The notes under the pieces were generated by a model, which saw only the letters and a list, made by a program, of their open reading frames with translations, had not been told where the DNA came from and did no database searches. Shown here one piece after another: positions 53,563 through 63,616 of a DNA stretch of 64,000 nt (its first letter is position 1; every line of letters starts with the position of its first letter). A program made the position numbers and the translations under genes. This stretch comes from Candidatus Desulfofervidus auxilii (GTDB lineage: Bacteria; Desulfobacterota; Desulfofervidia; Desulfofervidales; Desulfofervidaceae): the NCBI GenBank assembly GCA_030262725.1, contig JAJSZS010000012.1, positions 1-64,000 of the forward strand. The letters are read 5' to 3'.

Positions 53563-54859
53563 AAATTTTTTCTTTCCACTTTTCTAAATCCTTTATAGCA
53601 CGTTCTACATAAGTTTTTATTCTTTCTTTTTTAGACATTTTTTGCTTTAAAGGAGCAAAAAGACCCCAATTTATATTTGAAGGCTGGAAGTCCTTTGTCA
53701 CTATATTTGTTAAATGGTTAATTAAAGCACCAAAAGCAGTAGTTGGAGGCGGAGCAATAAGAGGTTTGTTTTTTAATAAACGATAAGCATTTATCCCAGC
53801 TAAGATGCCAGTAGCAGCTGATTCTACATAGCCTTCCACACCACTCAATTGACCGGCAATAAAGATATTTGGTGCTTTTTTAAGACGCAAAAATTCATCT
53901 AATAATCTTGGAGCATCAATAAATGTATTGCGATGGACACTACCATAACGGGCAAATTCTGCTTTTTCTAAACCTGGTATAAGACGAAAAACGCGTCTTT
54001 GTTCAGACCACTTTAGCTTTGTCTGAAATCCCACCATATTATATAAAGTCCCTTCTTTATTATCTTGACGCAGTTGTACCACGGCATAAGGAGTTTTTCC
54101 TGTTCTTGGATCTTTCAACCCTACTGGTTTCATTGGGCCAAATCTTAAAGTATCTTTTCCCCTTTCAGCCATAACCTCTATAGGTAAGCAACCTTCAAAA
54201 AAACGAGGTTTTTCAAAAGGATGTAAAGGAACACGCTCTGCTTTTAAAAGAGCCTCATAAAAACGGTTATATTCTTTTTCATTTAATGGACAATTTATAT
54301 AGTCTTCACCTATACCATAACGGGAAGCACGAAAAGCAATATTTAAATTAATTGTCTCAGCATAAACAATAGGAGCAATAGCATCATAAAAATGAAGATG
54401 TGATTTCCCAGTAAGGCGAGAAAGACTTTCACTTAAAGCATCTGAAGTTAAAGGGCCTGTAGCTATAATAACAATACCTTCATTAGGTATCTCTGTCACT
54501 TCCTCACGTCGAATTTCAATTAAAGGATGTTCTTCTATTTTTTTTGTAATATAATGGGAAAATAATTCTCTATCCACAGCCAGAGCCTTACCTGCTGGTA
54601 TGGATGAAATTAAAGCTGCTTCTATAACAATAGAGCCTAAACAACGCATTTCTTCTTTTAAAAGTCCAACTGCAGTTGTAATTTCCTTTGAGCGTAAAGA
54701 ATTGCTACATACAAGTTCTGCTAAATAAGATGTTTTATGTGCGGGAGTAAAACGTTTTGGTCGCATTTCATATAAAACAACATATTCGCCTCTTTTTGCA
54801 ATTTGCCAAGCCGCTTCTACTCCTGCTAATCCACCACCAATTATTGAGATCTTTTTCAT
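53552..54859 (-). CDS. trmFO: Folate/FAD-dependent tRNA (uracil-54) methyltransferase
   Basis: 435 residues. FAD motif [77 protein letters not shown], all diagnostic of TrmFO. It methylates U54 in tRNA using methylenetetrahydrofolate. It overlaps the last MSHA-like gene by one base and so may be co-transcribed with it. Confidence 0.95.
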   Translation of the reverse strand: MKKISIIGGGLAGVEAAWQIAKRGEYVVLYEMRPKRFTPAHKTSYLAELVCSNSLRSKEITTAVGLLKEEMRCLGSIVIEAALISSIPAGKALAVDRELFSHYITKKIEEHPLIEIRREEVTEIPNEGIVIIATGPLTSDALSESLSRLTGKSHLHFYDAIAPIVYAETINLNIAFRASRYGIGEDYINCPLNEKEYNRFYEALLKAERVPLHPFEKPRFFEGCLPIEVMAERGKDTLRFGPMKPVGLKDPRTGKTPYAVVQLRQDNKEGTLYNMVGFQTKLKWSEQRRVFRLIPGLEKAEFARYGSVHRNTFIDAPRLLDEFLRLKKAPNIFIAGQLSGVEGYVESAATGILAGINAYRLLKNKPLIAPPPTTAFGALINHLTNIVTKDFQPSNINWGLFAPLKQKMSKKERIKTYVERAIKDLEKWKEKIFNL

Positions 54860-55767
54860 TAATTTCTTTCTTGAAGGGATTTTAAAAGAGAAAATTCACC
54901 TTTTTCTAGAGCTAATTTTTTAGAAATATTAAAATTTTGTTCTGCTTTTCTTTCCATTCCTTGTTGTTGATAAAATATACCTAAGTAATAATAAACATAA
55001 GGATTGGTTGGATCTAAAGCAAGTGCTTTTTGAAAATAATAATTTACTTTATTTAATTCTCCTGTCTTCCAAGCAATTACTGCTAAATTAATCATAGCCA
55101 TCACATCATTTGCCTCTAAAAAATATTTTTTTGCTTCCTCAAATTTTTTTTGTTTTAGGTAATTTACTCCCAATGCATTAAGTAAGGTTTTATCCTTTGG
55201 AACATATTGATAAGCAAGAAGTAAATCTTTTTGAGCTTTTTCAAAATTACCAAACATTTGCCAAATAATACCCCTATTGATAAGGGCTTCAGGATGAGCA
55301 GGATTAATATTTAAAATTTTATTGTATATTTTTAAAGCTTTATCTAAATGACCCAACTCCATTTGATAATAAGCTTGTTTTAAAAGGGCATTTAAATTTA
55401 TTGATTGTTTTTGTTTTAAAGAAATTTTTTTCTTAATTTTTCGATTTTGCCTTTTTGATACATTTTTTTTAATTTTTTTAGGATAAACATTTGATTGAGG
55501 AGCAGAGGTTGGTTTTACAATTTGTAATTTTCTATTAGGTAGTTTAATCTCTGATTTTTCTATTGTTTTTATTAAAATAGGTTTTGATATCTTTTCTGTC
55601 CTAAACTTTTTCCATCCCCATGTTGTGAAAATTATAATACATAAGAATATAGTTATTCCTATATAAAAAATTGGAAATCTCTTTTTTTCTTTTAAAAATA
55701 TTTTTATTTCTTTTTGTTCTGAAACTTCTTTTTTTGCTTTATTTAAGGCTTCTTCAATCAAACTCAT
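54859..55767 (-). CDS. Membrane-anchored TPR protein of the MSHA-like cluster (MshN-like)
   Basis: 302 residues: cytoplasmic [14 protein letters not shown] start, one membrane helix (about 31-50), a basic Lys-rich linker, then TPR repeats (about 125-290; [41 protein letters not shown]). The arrangement matches MshN, which follows mshM in MSHA loci. The start overlaps the ATPase gene by four bases. Confidence 0.75.
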   Translation of the reverse strand: MSLIEEALNKAKKEVSEQKEIKIFLKEKKRFPIFYIGITIFLCIIIFTTWGWKKFRTEKISKPILIKTIEKSEIKLPNRKLQIVKPTSAPQSNVYPKKIKKNVSKRQNRKIKKKISLKQKQSINLNALLKQAYYQMELGHLDKALKIYNKILNINPAHPEALINRGIIWQMFGNFEKAQKDLLLAYQYVPKDKTLLNALGVNYLKQKKFEEAKKYFLEANDVMAMINLAVIAWKTGELNKVNYYFQKALALDPTNPYVYYYLGIFYQQQGMERKAEQNFNISKKLALEKGEFSLLKSLQERN

Positions 55768-56573
55768 ATTTCTAAATCTTTTAAAGCCATTTTCACTTCT
55801 TTTTTCCCAATCTTTGGTTTAGTATAAACATAACCAGCAATCAACGCCCTTTCTGAAATGAGATTTATTAATCTTGGCAATCCTTTGCTTGCTTTATGAA
55901 TAAGTTTTATCGCTTTTTTATCAAAAAGATTAGTTTGCCCTGCTTTAAGTAGCCTATAACTTATATAATCTGCTGTTTCTTCTCGGTTTAATGGCTCCAT
56001 TTTTGCTTTAATAGCAATACGTTGAGCTAATTGACGTAAAGAAGGACTTTTTATTTTTTGTCTTAATTCTGGTTGTCCAACAAGTAGAATTTGTATTAAT
56101 TTATCTTTATTTGTTTCAAAATTGGAGATTAAACGTAGCTCTTCTAAAATAAAATCAGGGGCTGCTTGAGCATCATCGATGATAAAAAGTACTTTTTTCC
56201 CTTTTTCATATTGAGATAAAAGATAATTATACATTTTTTGTAATAAAATAGATTTGCTTGCAAAGGGATCTATTTTATCAATTACCTTTAAATCCAATAG
56301 AAAAAAACTTAATAAATCTTCAGAAGAACGAAAAGTTGGATTAAAAAGATAAGCTCTTTCTACATTGTGATTTAATTGATTTAAAAAGTAACGTAAAAAT
56401 GATGTCTTTCCTACTCCTACTTCGCCTGTAATCATCATAAATCCCATATTTTGTTTTAAACCATAATGTAACAAATCAAGAAGACTTTTTATTTTAGGAG
56501 TAACAAAGAAATATTCTATATCTGGAGAAAGTTTAAAAGGATTTTCTTTTAATCCATAAAATGCTTCATACAT
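55764..56573 (-). CDS. ExeA/MshM-like AAA ATPase
   Basis: 269 residues. YGLKENPFKLSPD start, Walker A GEVGVGKTSF (about 50), Walker B VLFIIDDAQAAP, sensor-like LLVGQPELRQK and QRIAIKAKMEPL. ExeA-type ATPases help secretin assembly through the cell wall; MshM is the MSHA version. No peptidoglycan-binding domain is attached. It lies two bases after the secretin gene. Confidence 0.85.
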   Translation of the reverse strand: MYEAFYGLKENPFKLSPDIEYFFVTPKIKSLLDLLHYGLKQNMGFMMITGEVGVGKTSFLRYFLNQLNHNVERAYLFNPTFRSSEDLLSFFLLDLKVIDKIDPFASKSILLQKMYNYLLSQYEKGKKVLFIIDDAQAAPDFILEELRLISNFETNKDKLIQILLVGQPELRQKIKSPSLRQLAQRIAIKAKMEPLNREETADYISYRLLKAGQTNLFDKKAIKLIHKASKGLPRLINLISERALIAGYVYTKPKIGKKEVKMALKDLEI

Positions 56574-56575
56574 TT

Positions 56576-58483
56576 TTAATTTTCAATATGTTTATAACCC
56601 AATTTTTTTATTTTATTTATTTGCAAATATGGAGTGAGAACAATTACTAATTCAGACCTTTGCATTTCTTCAGTATTATATTTAAAAATATGTCCTAAAA
56701 TAGGCACACTAGATAGACCAGGCACTTTTTTCACAATTTTATTTTTATTTTCAAAAATAAGACCAGAAATAATAATAGATTGACCATTTTTTGCTCGCAC
56801 AATAGTACTTGTTTGACGGGTCTCTATAATAGGAATAGTTTGTGTAGGAGCTGAGGGAATGCCTGTTGGTACAGTCTTTTCTCCTACTTTTTTATTTATA
56901 GCTGGAACAATCTTTAAAATAATCTCCCCTTTTGGACTGATTTGAGGGGTTATATTTAAAGTTACACCTATAAAAAGAGGATTTACACGACTTGTTACTG
57001 TTGTTGTAGCTATGCCAGCTTGAGCAGCAGTAGTAGCTTGTTCATAAGTTACGTAAAAATCGTTTATTCCAACTGAAACAATTGCTGGTTGATTATTCAT
57101 AGTAAGTAATTGGGGTCTTGAAATAGCTTTAACTTCGCCTTGCGTTTTAAGAAAGGAAATTAAAGCTTCATTTGTCCATTGTAAAGCAAAGGAGGAAGTA
57201 GGTGTTTTAAGAATACCTACTTGTAAACCAGCCCCTGGAGCAGCTGGAAATGGAGATGTCATTAAAGGAGAATAAACACCCCCCATCCCCATTGCTCCCA
57301 TACCTCCTGCACCACCACTTTCTTCGGCTTGTTGTTCTATTTGAGCATTAATAACATTACGCAATTTAGGCATTTGATAAATTTCAAGCATTCCAGGAAA
57401 ACGTCCCCAATCTATACCTGTTTTTTGTGTCTCATCTAAGCTGACTTCAAATATTTGAACATCTATAAGCACTTGTCTGGAAATTTCCTCTTTTACTTTG
57501 GCAATAAATTTTTCTACTTTTTTCATATTCTGAGGAGTAGTTGTTACTATTACTGTGCCTGTTTGACGATCAATAACATAATTGCCTAACAATTGTTCTA
57601 TCTCAGTTGTTGTAGTTGATGTTACAGCTGTTTCTGCTTGAGTAGTCACCTCTGTTTCTGTTGATAAAGACTGTGGAATTTGCGGAATTTCCCCAAGTTC
57701 TAGTTGTTTTTTCCAAATACGTTGTTGTAAAGAAAGCAATTCTAATTGTTGTTTCTGCATTTTTCTTTGATACTCTTCTTGATAGGGTAAAAGAGCAAGT
57801 TGTTGCTGTAAAAGTTTACGATTATATTCTGATTGTAAAAGATTATAAAAAGGATCCTTTAAAATTTCTTTAAGACCTTTTTCAAAATTTTCCCAAAAGT
57901 TTATTACCTCACTGCTGCTTACAGAAATATCACCTACACTAGAAGCCGTTCCTGTAACTGTTTGTGTAGTCCCACCTTCATTACCAGAACTTAAAGATAC
58001 TTCTGTATTTGTCTGACCTCCTCTTATACTTACTACATAATCAATATGAAAGATTTTGGTTAACATACGAGAGATACGTAAGTAGCCAGGATAAACTTTG
58101 AAATAAAGGTCATGAGCATTAAGAATAGCTTGAAGTGCCTCGATAAAAGGAACATCTTTAAGATTTACATTGACTTTTTCATCAACCACTTCTTCATCTA
58201 TCACTAAATTGATTTCTATCTGTTTAGCTATAGATATAAGAAGTTGTTTTAAACTCATATCCTTTACTGAAATACTTATAGGTTTATTAAAGTCTGGATA
58301 ATCTTTTGGTTTTTTAGGTAATATAAGTGGGGGAGGTGGATTAACAATTTGTTGATTTATAGGATTTTTTTTAGGTATGTGTTTTTGAGTCTCTACTCTG
58401 ATTAGAGGTCTTTCCAATCTTATAGCTGTTTCACTACAGGCTAAAAAAGTTATTAAACAATTAATTATGAATAAAATCCTCAT
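56576..58483 (-). CDS. Secretin lipoprotein of the MSHA/type IV pilus family (MshL-like)
   Basis: 635 residues. N-terminal lipobox FLAC (Cys16), an STN/secretin N domain (MSLKQLLISIAKQIEINLVID), a Gln-rich coiled segment (about 220-265), then the secretin core (ISRPQLLTMNNQPAIVSVG, GQSIIISGLIFENKN, RSELVIVLTPYL). It forms the outer membrane gate. A Gly/Met-rich loop (GGAGGMGAMGMGGVY) lies in the core's N-terminal part. Confidence 0.88.
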   Translation of the reverse strand: MRILFIINCLITFLACSETAIRLERPLIRVETQKHIPKKNPINQQIVNPPPPLILPKKPKDYPDFNKPISISVKDMSLKQLLISIAKQIEINLVIDEEVVDEKVNVNLKDVPFIEALQAILNAHDLYFKVYPGYLRISRMLTKIFHIDYVVSIRGGQTNTEVSLSSGNEGGTTQTVTGTASSVGDISVSSSEVINFWENFEKGLKEILKDPFYNLLQSEYNRKLLQQQLALLPYQEEYQRKMQKQQLELLSLQQRIWKKQLELGEIPQIPQSLSTETEVTTQAETAVTSTTTTEIEQLLGNYVIDRQTGTVIVTTTPQNMKKVEKFIAKVKEEISRQVLIDVQIFEVSLDETQKTGIDWGRFPGMLEIYQMPKLRNVINAQIEQQAEESGGAGGMGAMGMGGVYSPLMTSPFPAAPGAGLQVGILKTPTSSFALQWTNEALISFLKTQGEVKAISRPQLLTMNNQPAIVSVGINDFYVTYEQATTAAQAGIATTTVTSRVNPLFIGVTLNITPQISPKGEIILKIVPAINKKVGEKTVPTGIPSAPTQTIPIIETRQTSTIVRAKNGQSIIISGLIFENKNKIVKKVPGLSSVPILGHIFKYNTEEMQRSELVIVLTPYLQINKIKKLGYKHIEN

Positions 58484-58851
58484 TTTAACGAAACTTTATA
58501 TATTTTTTTGCCTTTACGCAGTAAAATACACTTTTTTTTAATTTTTATAATTTTGAATCCATATATTGTTTCACCCTCTTTTATACTTTTTCCATCAAAA
58601 ATGGCTTTTTTATTTTTGTCTGTTATAATAATACCTTGAAGTTTTGGTAACTTATTCAAATTTCTTAAAAATGAAACCCACTCCCTTTCTTGCCAAGAAA
58701 GAAATGGCTCTTTATAAGAATGTTTTTTTATTTTCTCTAAATATGTTTGAACTTCTTTTAATGAAATTGATTCAAAAGCAAAGATATTTGCTATAGCAAA
58801 AAAACAAAGAGAAATAATTATTATGTATTTACAAACGATAAGCAAATTCAC
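58480..58851 (-). CDS. Small exported protein, MshK/PilP-like
   Basis: 123 residues: N-terminal signal/anchor (about 5-25) and a short domain ending GFKIIKIKKKCILLRKGKKIYKVSL, which resembles the beta-strand HR-like domain of PilP/GspC proteins that bind secretin. Identification rests mainly on position between the PilO-like and secretin genes. It overlaps both neighbours. Confidence 0.6.
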   Translation of the reverse strand: MNLLIVCKYIIIISLCFFAIANIFAFESISLKEVQTYLEKIKKHSYKEPFLSWQEREWVSFLRNLNKLPKLQGIIITDKNKKAIFDGKSIKEGETIYGFKIIKIKKKCILLRKGKKIYKVSLK

Positions 58852-59353
58852 AATTGACTCCTAAATCAATTTTTTTCTCTCTTTTTTTTATTTCGACTTT
58901 TTTAATCACAAAGACAGGAGGAAAATCTTCTAAATTTTTTAGAAGTTTTATAACTTGCATATAATTATTAAATTCACTTAAAAAGAAAATTTGAGCTATT
59001 GATACCGAAGATGGCGATTTGGGTAAAATAACTTCACATTTAAGTAATTTACCACCATAGGAATAAATAAGTTTATCAAAATAGTCCCGAAGAAAGGCTT
59101 CTGTTTCTATGTTATTTTTGAAAATTGCAACATTATTGACATATTTTTCATAATTAGGTGCTAAAATTTCTAAATTTTCTAAAGTAAAAAGTAATTCATT
59201 TTTCTCTTTTAATGTCTTTATTTTTGCTTGAGTAAGTTTTTTTAAATTGTCATTTTGATTTTTTAAATAAAAGTCTAAAACTATACTTATTATTATCAAG
59301 AAAAAAATAATAAGTGGTGGCCAAAAAATTTGAATAATTTTTTTAATCTTCAT
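58829..59353 (-). CDS. PilO/MshJ-like membrane protein
   Basis: 174 residues: one membrane helix (about 10-30), a coiled coil (about 32-65), then a ferredoxin-like periplasmic domain. Architecture of PilO/GspM. Part of the inner membrane alignment complex with the PilM/N-like protein. It overlaps neighbours on both sides. Confidence 0.65.
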   Translation of the reverse strand: MKIKKIIQIFWPPLIIFFLIIISIVLDFYLKNQNDNLKKLTQAKIKTLKEKNELLFTLENLEILAPNYEKYVNNVAIFKNNIETEAFLRDYFDKLIYSYGGKLLKCEVILPKSPSSVSIAQIFFLSEFNNYMQVIKLLKNLEDFPPVFVIKKVEIKKREKKIDLGVNCEFAYRL

Positions 59354-60683
59354 ATTTTATTTTTTTCAAATAAGCAGTTAAATGAAACTCACCTTCAGTA
59401 AAAAGTTTTATTGTGTTAAGTGTAATGTTTGTTAAAAATGGCATTTTTTTTATGTTTTCAAGAAAGCTTTGAAAAATAATGCCTCTTTTTGGTATTTCTT
59501 TTGTGTCTACTTTGCCACTTAATATAAGAACATATCCTGTTTCTTCGGGTATAAATGAAAGTTTTTCTAAATGTATTTCTTTAGGTAAAATATAAGGAAT
59601 AGTAGTAAGATAAATTTGAACAAATGAGCGTTTTTCTAAAAAATTTTTTATTTCATTTGCTTGATTTTGTAAGCACTTTAAGTAATTAAGCTTTTCACCT
59701 TGTTTTTTTATCTTTTGTTCTAATTTATTTAATTGTCTTGATACATCAAAATATATATTGGTTTGATATTGATAATTCGACCAATGATAAAATAAGTTTT
59801 GTATTATACCTAAAAAACATATTGATAAAACAAATACCGATAAAATGGATACTTTTTTAAGTTTTTTTTCTTGAAGAACTTCAGGTGGCAGGAAAGAGAT
59901 AAGTGAAGAAATAATATCAAGATTTGAAATAAAAATATCTAAAAATGGAACATCTTTAGAAAATTTTTTAAATTCAATTACTTCTGTTTTGACAATGGCA
60001 AGTTCTTCTGCCAATGTTTCTGAAAGTTTGGGAGTAAACCATGATGGAGGCATTAGTATTTTTAATTTTTCGGGTATTATTTTGTATTTTTGTTTGGCAT
60101 AAAAAAGAGACCTTTTTAATTCTAAAACAAGTTCTTGCCAAGAAACATCTACCTCAACATTTTTTAACTCAACTTTTCGATGAAAAAGAAAGATTTTATC
60201 TTTGAAAGCGAGAAAATAAACAATATTATTATTAAAAAATATAAAACAGTCTCCTTCTGATTCACTATATTTTTCACCAATTTTGACAAGTAAATCTAAT
60301 GTGCAAAATACATCCTTGATTTCAAACTTTTGTTTTTTTAACTTTTCCCAAAATGAGAAAATATTAAGTTTTGGTAGTACAAATAAAAGATAAAAACTTT
60401 CTTTTTCATCATTTCCTAAAAATCGCCATTTAAAAATAAGTTCTTTCTTTTTCATTTGTGTTAATTCTAAAGTTTCATAAAGCATGGTTTGATAAAGATT
60501 AATTTTTTGATGTTTTGGTAAGTTTAATCTTTTTATTTGAAATTTTTCATCATTTATTAACAAAATACCTTTACCTTTTGGTGGATTTTCAAGAAAGTCA
60601 TTAAAACTATATTTTTTTATTGTTCCTCCAGATGTTATATATGTTGTTTCTCCTTCCAAATATATTAAAAATTCTTCCCTCAT
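59343..60683 (-). CDS. PilM-PilN-like fusion (MshI/GspL-like)
   Basis: 446 residues. The N-terminal half (1-270) has the layout of an actin-like PilM/GspL cytoplasmic domain without clear nucleotide motifs; one membrane helix (about 278-298); then a coiled coil and a PilN-like periplasmic domain (LTTIPYILPKEIHLEKLSF, GYVLILSGKVDT). Such fusions are typical of GspL and MshI. It overlaps the PilC-like gene by four bases. Confidence 0.65.
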   Translation of the reverse strand: MREEFLIYLEGETTYITSGGTIKKYSFNDFLENPPKGKGILLINDEKFQIKRLNLPKHQKINLYQTMLYETLELTQMKKKELIFKWRFLGNDEKESFYLLFVLPKLNIFSFWEKLKKQKFEIKDVFCTLDLLVKIGEKYSESEGDCFIFFNNNIVYFLAFKDKIFLFHRKVELKNVEVDVSWQELVLELKRSLFYAKQKYKIIPEKLKILMPPSWFTPKLSETLAEELAIVKTEVIEFKKFSKDVPFLDIFISNLDIISSLISFLPPEVLQEKKLKKVSILSVFVLSICFLGIIQNLFYHWSNYQYQTNIYFDVSRQLNKLEQKIKKQGEKLNYLKCLQNQANEIKNFLEKRSFVQIYLTTIPYILPKEIHLEKLSFIPEETGYVLILSGKVDTKEIPKRGIIFQSFLENIKKMPFLTNITLNTIKLFTEGEFHLTAYLKKIKYED

Positions 60684-61873
60684 TTAATATTGCTTAACAT
60701 ATTATAAATAGGCCAAAGTACTGCAATAACAATTGTAAGAATCATTATAGCCACTAATATAAGTAAAATTGGTTCTAAAATAGAGGTAACCTTTTTTACA
60801 TCTCTATTTAACTCATTGTTAAAACATCTCACAAGTTCTTCAAAAGTTTCATCAAGTTTTCCCGTACTCTCACCTACTTTTACACCTCTTATGATCAATG
60901 GTGGGAAATCACCTGCTAATGCTATAGCTTCAGAGAAAGGTTCACCTTCTGCTAAAAATTGTTTAATTTTTTTTATTTTCTGAGCAAAAAATTTATTATC
61001 AACTATTTCTTTAACAATATCAAATGTTTCATAAATCTGAATGCCAGCACGATAAAGCATCCCCAAATATTTAAGTAATCTAACCATAGCTAGATTAAGA
61101 AAAAGAGAACCTAAATAAGGTAATTTTAATTTATATTTATCCCATAAAAACAACATCCTTTCTGAATAGCGAGAGATGAAAATAAAGACTATAAAAGCTA
61201 AAATAATACCTAAAAATAAAAACCAATAATGAACTATAAGGTTATTAAACAAGATAAGTAACTTTGTAGGTAAGGGGAGTGGCATATTAAGTTCTTTTAA
61301 AAACTTAACTAATTTGGGAATAACAAAAGTAATAAAAATTATAAGAGCAATTAAAATTAAGATTGAAACAATAGCAGGATAAATAAATGCCTGTTTAATT
61401 TTATTTTTTAAGTCATTCATCCATTCAAGATAAGTAGTTAGTTCCCAAAAGGATTTATCCAAATTACCTGAAGCTTCTCCTGCTTTAATAACAGCAGTAT
61501 AAAATGGTGGAAAAAGATGAGGATAATGAGAAAGGGCTTCAGAAAGAGATTGACCTGCTTGAATATTTAAAATAATGGTTTCAAGAATTTCTTTAAATGT
61601 ATGGTTTTTTATCATCTGTTTAAGCTCTGTCAAACCTTGCAAAATGGGGATGCCTGTGTGAAGGATATAATACATTTGTCTTGAAAACTCTATTAATATT
61701 TCTTGTTTTATCCTTTCTTTAAAAAGAAAGGAAAAATATTTTTTTCTAACATTAACTAAAGTTAATCCTTGACTTTTCAACCATTGATAAAGAGCCTGCT
61801 CATTTTCTAAATTAACTGAACCCTTAAAAATCTGTCCATTATTATCAATTGCTTGATAAACAAAAATTGGCAT
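60680..61873 (-). CDS. Type IV pilus/type II secretion inner membrane platform protein (PilC/GspF/MshG)
   Basis: 397 residues, two GspF domains with three membrane helices. FVYQAIDNNGQIFKGSVNLEN start, FSRQMYYILHTGIPILQGL, HYPHLFPPFYTAVIKAGEASGNLD, then the second copy SEAIALAGDFPPLIIRGVKVGESTGKLDE. It is the platform the ATPase turns on. One base from the upstream ATPase gene. Confidence 0.92.
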   Translation of the reverse strand: MPIFVYQAIDNNGQIFKGSVNLENEQALYQWLKSQGLTLVNVRKKYFSFLFKERIKQEILIEFSRQMYYILHTGIPILQGLTELKQMIKNHTFKEILETIILNIQAGQSLSEALSHYPHLFPPFYTAVIKAGEASGNLDKSFWELTTYLEWMNDLKNKIKQAFIYPAIVSILILIALIIFITFVIPKLVKFLKELNMPLPLPTKLLILFNNLIVHYWFLFLGIILAFIVFIFISRYSERMLFLWDKYKLKLPYLGSLFLNLAMVRLLKYLGMLYRAGIQIYETFDIVKEIVDNKFFAQKIKKIKQFLAEGEPFSEAIALAGDFPPLIIRGVKVGESTGKLDETFEELVRCFNNELNRDVKKVTSILEPILLILVAIMILTIVIAVLWPIYNMLSNIK

Positions 61874-61874
61874 T

Positions 61875-63584
61875 TTAAATTACTCTTAAAAGCTCATCAA
61901 GCGTAGTAATTCCATCTAGGATTTTATAAAGACCATCTTCAAACATAGAAATAAAACCTTGTTGTTTTAAAATTTTATTAATCTCTTCTTCATGTGCTTG
62001 ATGAGTAATTGCATCAGAAACTGATTCATTGACCTCAAAAATCTCAGTAATAATAGTGCGACCAAGATAGCCAGTATTATGACATCGGTCACAACCTTTA
62101 CCTTTAAAAAGTATGAATTCTTCAGCTAAATCTATTTTATCGCTTAAATAAGTTTTAATAATCTCTTTTTCTTTTGAAGAAGCACGGTAAGAGCTTTTGC
62201 AATATGGACAAATCTTCCTTACTAAACGTTGAGAAACTACACCAGCAAGCGATGAAGCTAGGATATACGGACTAATACCCATATAGAGTAAGCGAGAAAT
62301 AGCAGCCACAGCATAATTTGTATGTAATGTAGAAAGAATAAGATGTCCTGTAAGAGCAGCATGAATAGCTACTTCCAAAGTTTCCTTATCCCTGATTTCT
62401 CCTACAAGAATTATATCTGGATCCTGTCTAAGTATGGCTCTTAATCCACGTGCAAAAGTAAATCCAGCCTTTGGATTAATTTGTGATTGTCGAATAAATG
62501 GAAGCTCATATTCAATAGGGTCTTCTACTGTCATAATATTTACATCAGTAGAATTTAAATTTAACAAAGCAGCATATAAAGTAGTTGTCTTACCAGAACC
62601 AGTGGGGCCAGTTATAAGAATCATACCATAGTGGCGTCTTAAAAGGCGTTTGAATATATTAAGCTGATTCTCAGAAAAGCCTAATCCATCTATTTGAGTA
62701 ATAAGTTTAGTCTTATCTAAAATTCTTAAAACTACATTCTCACCTTCAGCTGTTGGGTATGTAGAAATACGTAAATCTATATTTCTACCAGCAAAGAAAA
62801 AATCCGCTCTCCCATCCTGAGGAAGGCGACTTTCAGATATATCCAGATTTGCCATTACCTTAATTCTTGAAATAATACTTTTTTGCAAATCCTTTGGTAA
62901 AAGATTCCATACATAAAGAATACCATCAATACGATAACGAATAACTAATGTATTTTTTTCTGGTTCAATATGAATATCTGTAGCTCTTTTTTTTATTCCA
63001 GTAACAATAATATAGTTAACAAGTTTGATTATTGGTGGTTCTTCTGCAGCAATTTCAGCTGTTCTTGCAGAATTTAAGGCTTGTTTTACAAGAGCATCAA
63101 ATGCTTCTTCTTCAGCATACCAAAGGTCAATTGCCTTGGCAATCTCAGATTCAGGTGCTACAATAGTATTGATAACCTTTCCTGTTAATTGACGTAAAGT
63201 ATCAACAGCTATAATATCAAAAGGGTCAGATACTATTACTGTAAGAACATTATTTTCTAAAGTAAGTGGAACAACTTTATATTCTAAAGCCACCTCATGA
63301 GGAACTGCATTTAAAGCCTCTGGATCAGGAATAATATTTTCAAGTGTGGATAAAAACTGTACACCAATATCTTTACTTAAAGCAGAAGAAATAGCAGTTT
63401 GATCAACAAAACCTAAATCTATGAGAATTTCTCCAAGTAATTTACCTGTACTTTTCTGAATTTCAAGAGCAATTTTTAATTGTTCTGGTGTAAGAAGACC
63501 TTTTTCAACTAAAATATCTCCTAATCTTTTTGCTTTTTTCTTATCTACTAAAAATTCTTGTTCTGTAACAATGGCTTCAGGCAT
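61875..63584 (-). CDS. Assembly ATPase of MSHA/type II secretion family (MshE/GspE/PilB)
   Basis: 569 residues. An N-terminal MshEN domain (LGDILVEKGLLTPEQLKIAL; LGEILIDLGFVDQTAISSAL), which in MshE binds c-di-GMP; Walker A ITGPTGSGKTTTLYAAL near residue 330; Asp box with ATDIHIEPE; Walker B GEIRDKETLEVAIHAALTGH; four-cysteine zinc site (CPYC...CDRC). It drives pilin polymerisation. The intact MshEN-type domain suggests control by c-di-GMP. Confidence 0.9.
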   Translation of the reverse strand: MPEAIVTEQEFLVDKKKAKRLGDILVEKGLLTPEQLKIALEIQKSTGKLLGEILIDLGFVDQTAISSALSKDIGVQFLSTLENIIPDPEALNAVPHEVALEYKVVPLTLENNVLTVIVSDPFDIIAVDTLRQLTGKVINTIVAPESEIAKAIDLWYAEEEAFDALVKQALNSARTAEIAAEEPPIIKLVNYIIVTGIKKRATDIHIEPEKNTLVIRYRIDGILYVWNLLPKDLQKSIISRIKVMANLDISESRLPQDGRADFFFAGRNIDLRISTYPTAEGENVVLRILDKTKLITQIDGLGFSENQLNIFKRLLRRHYGMILITGPTGSGKTTTLYAALLNLNSTDVNIMTVEDPIEYELPFIRQSQINPKAGFTFARGLRAILRQDPDIILVGEIRDKETLEVAIHAALTGHLILSTLHTNYAVAAISRLLYMGISPYILASSLAGVVSQRLVRKICPYCKSSYRASSKEKEIIKTYLSDKIDLAEEFILFKGKGCDRCHNTGYLGRTIITEIFEVNESVSDAITHQAHEEEINKILKQQGFISMFEDGLYKILDGITTLDELLRVI

Positions 63585-63616
63585 TTTACACCTTTAAATA
63601 TTTTTTATAGTATCGT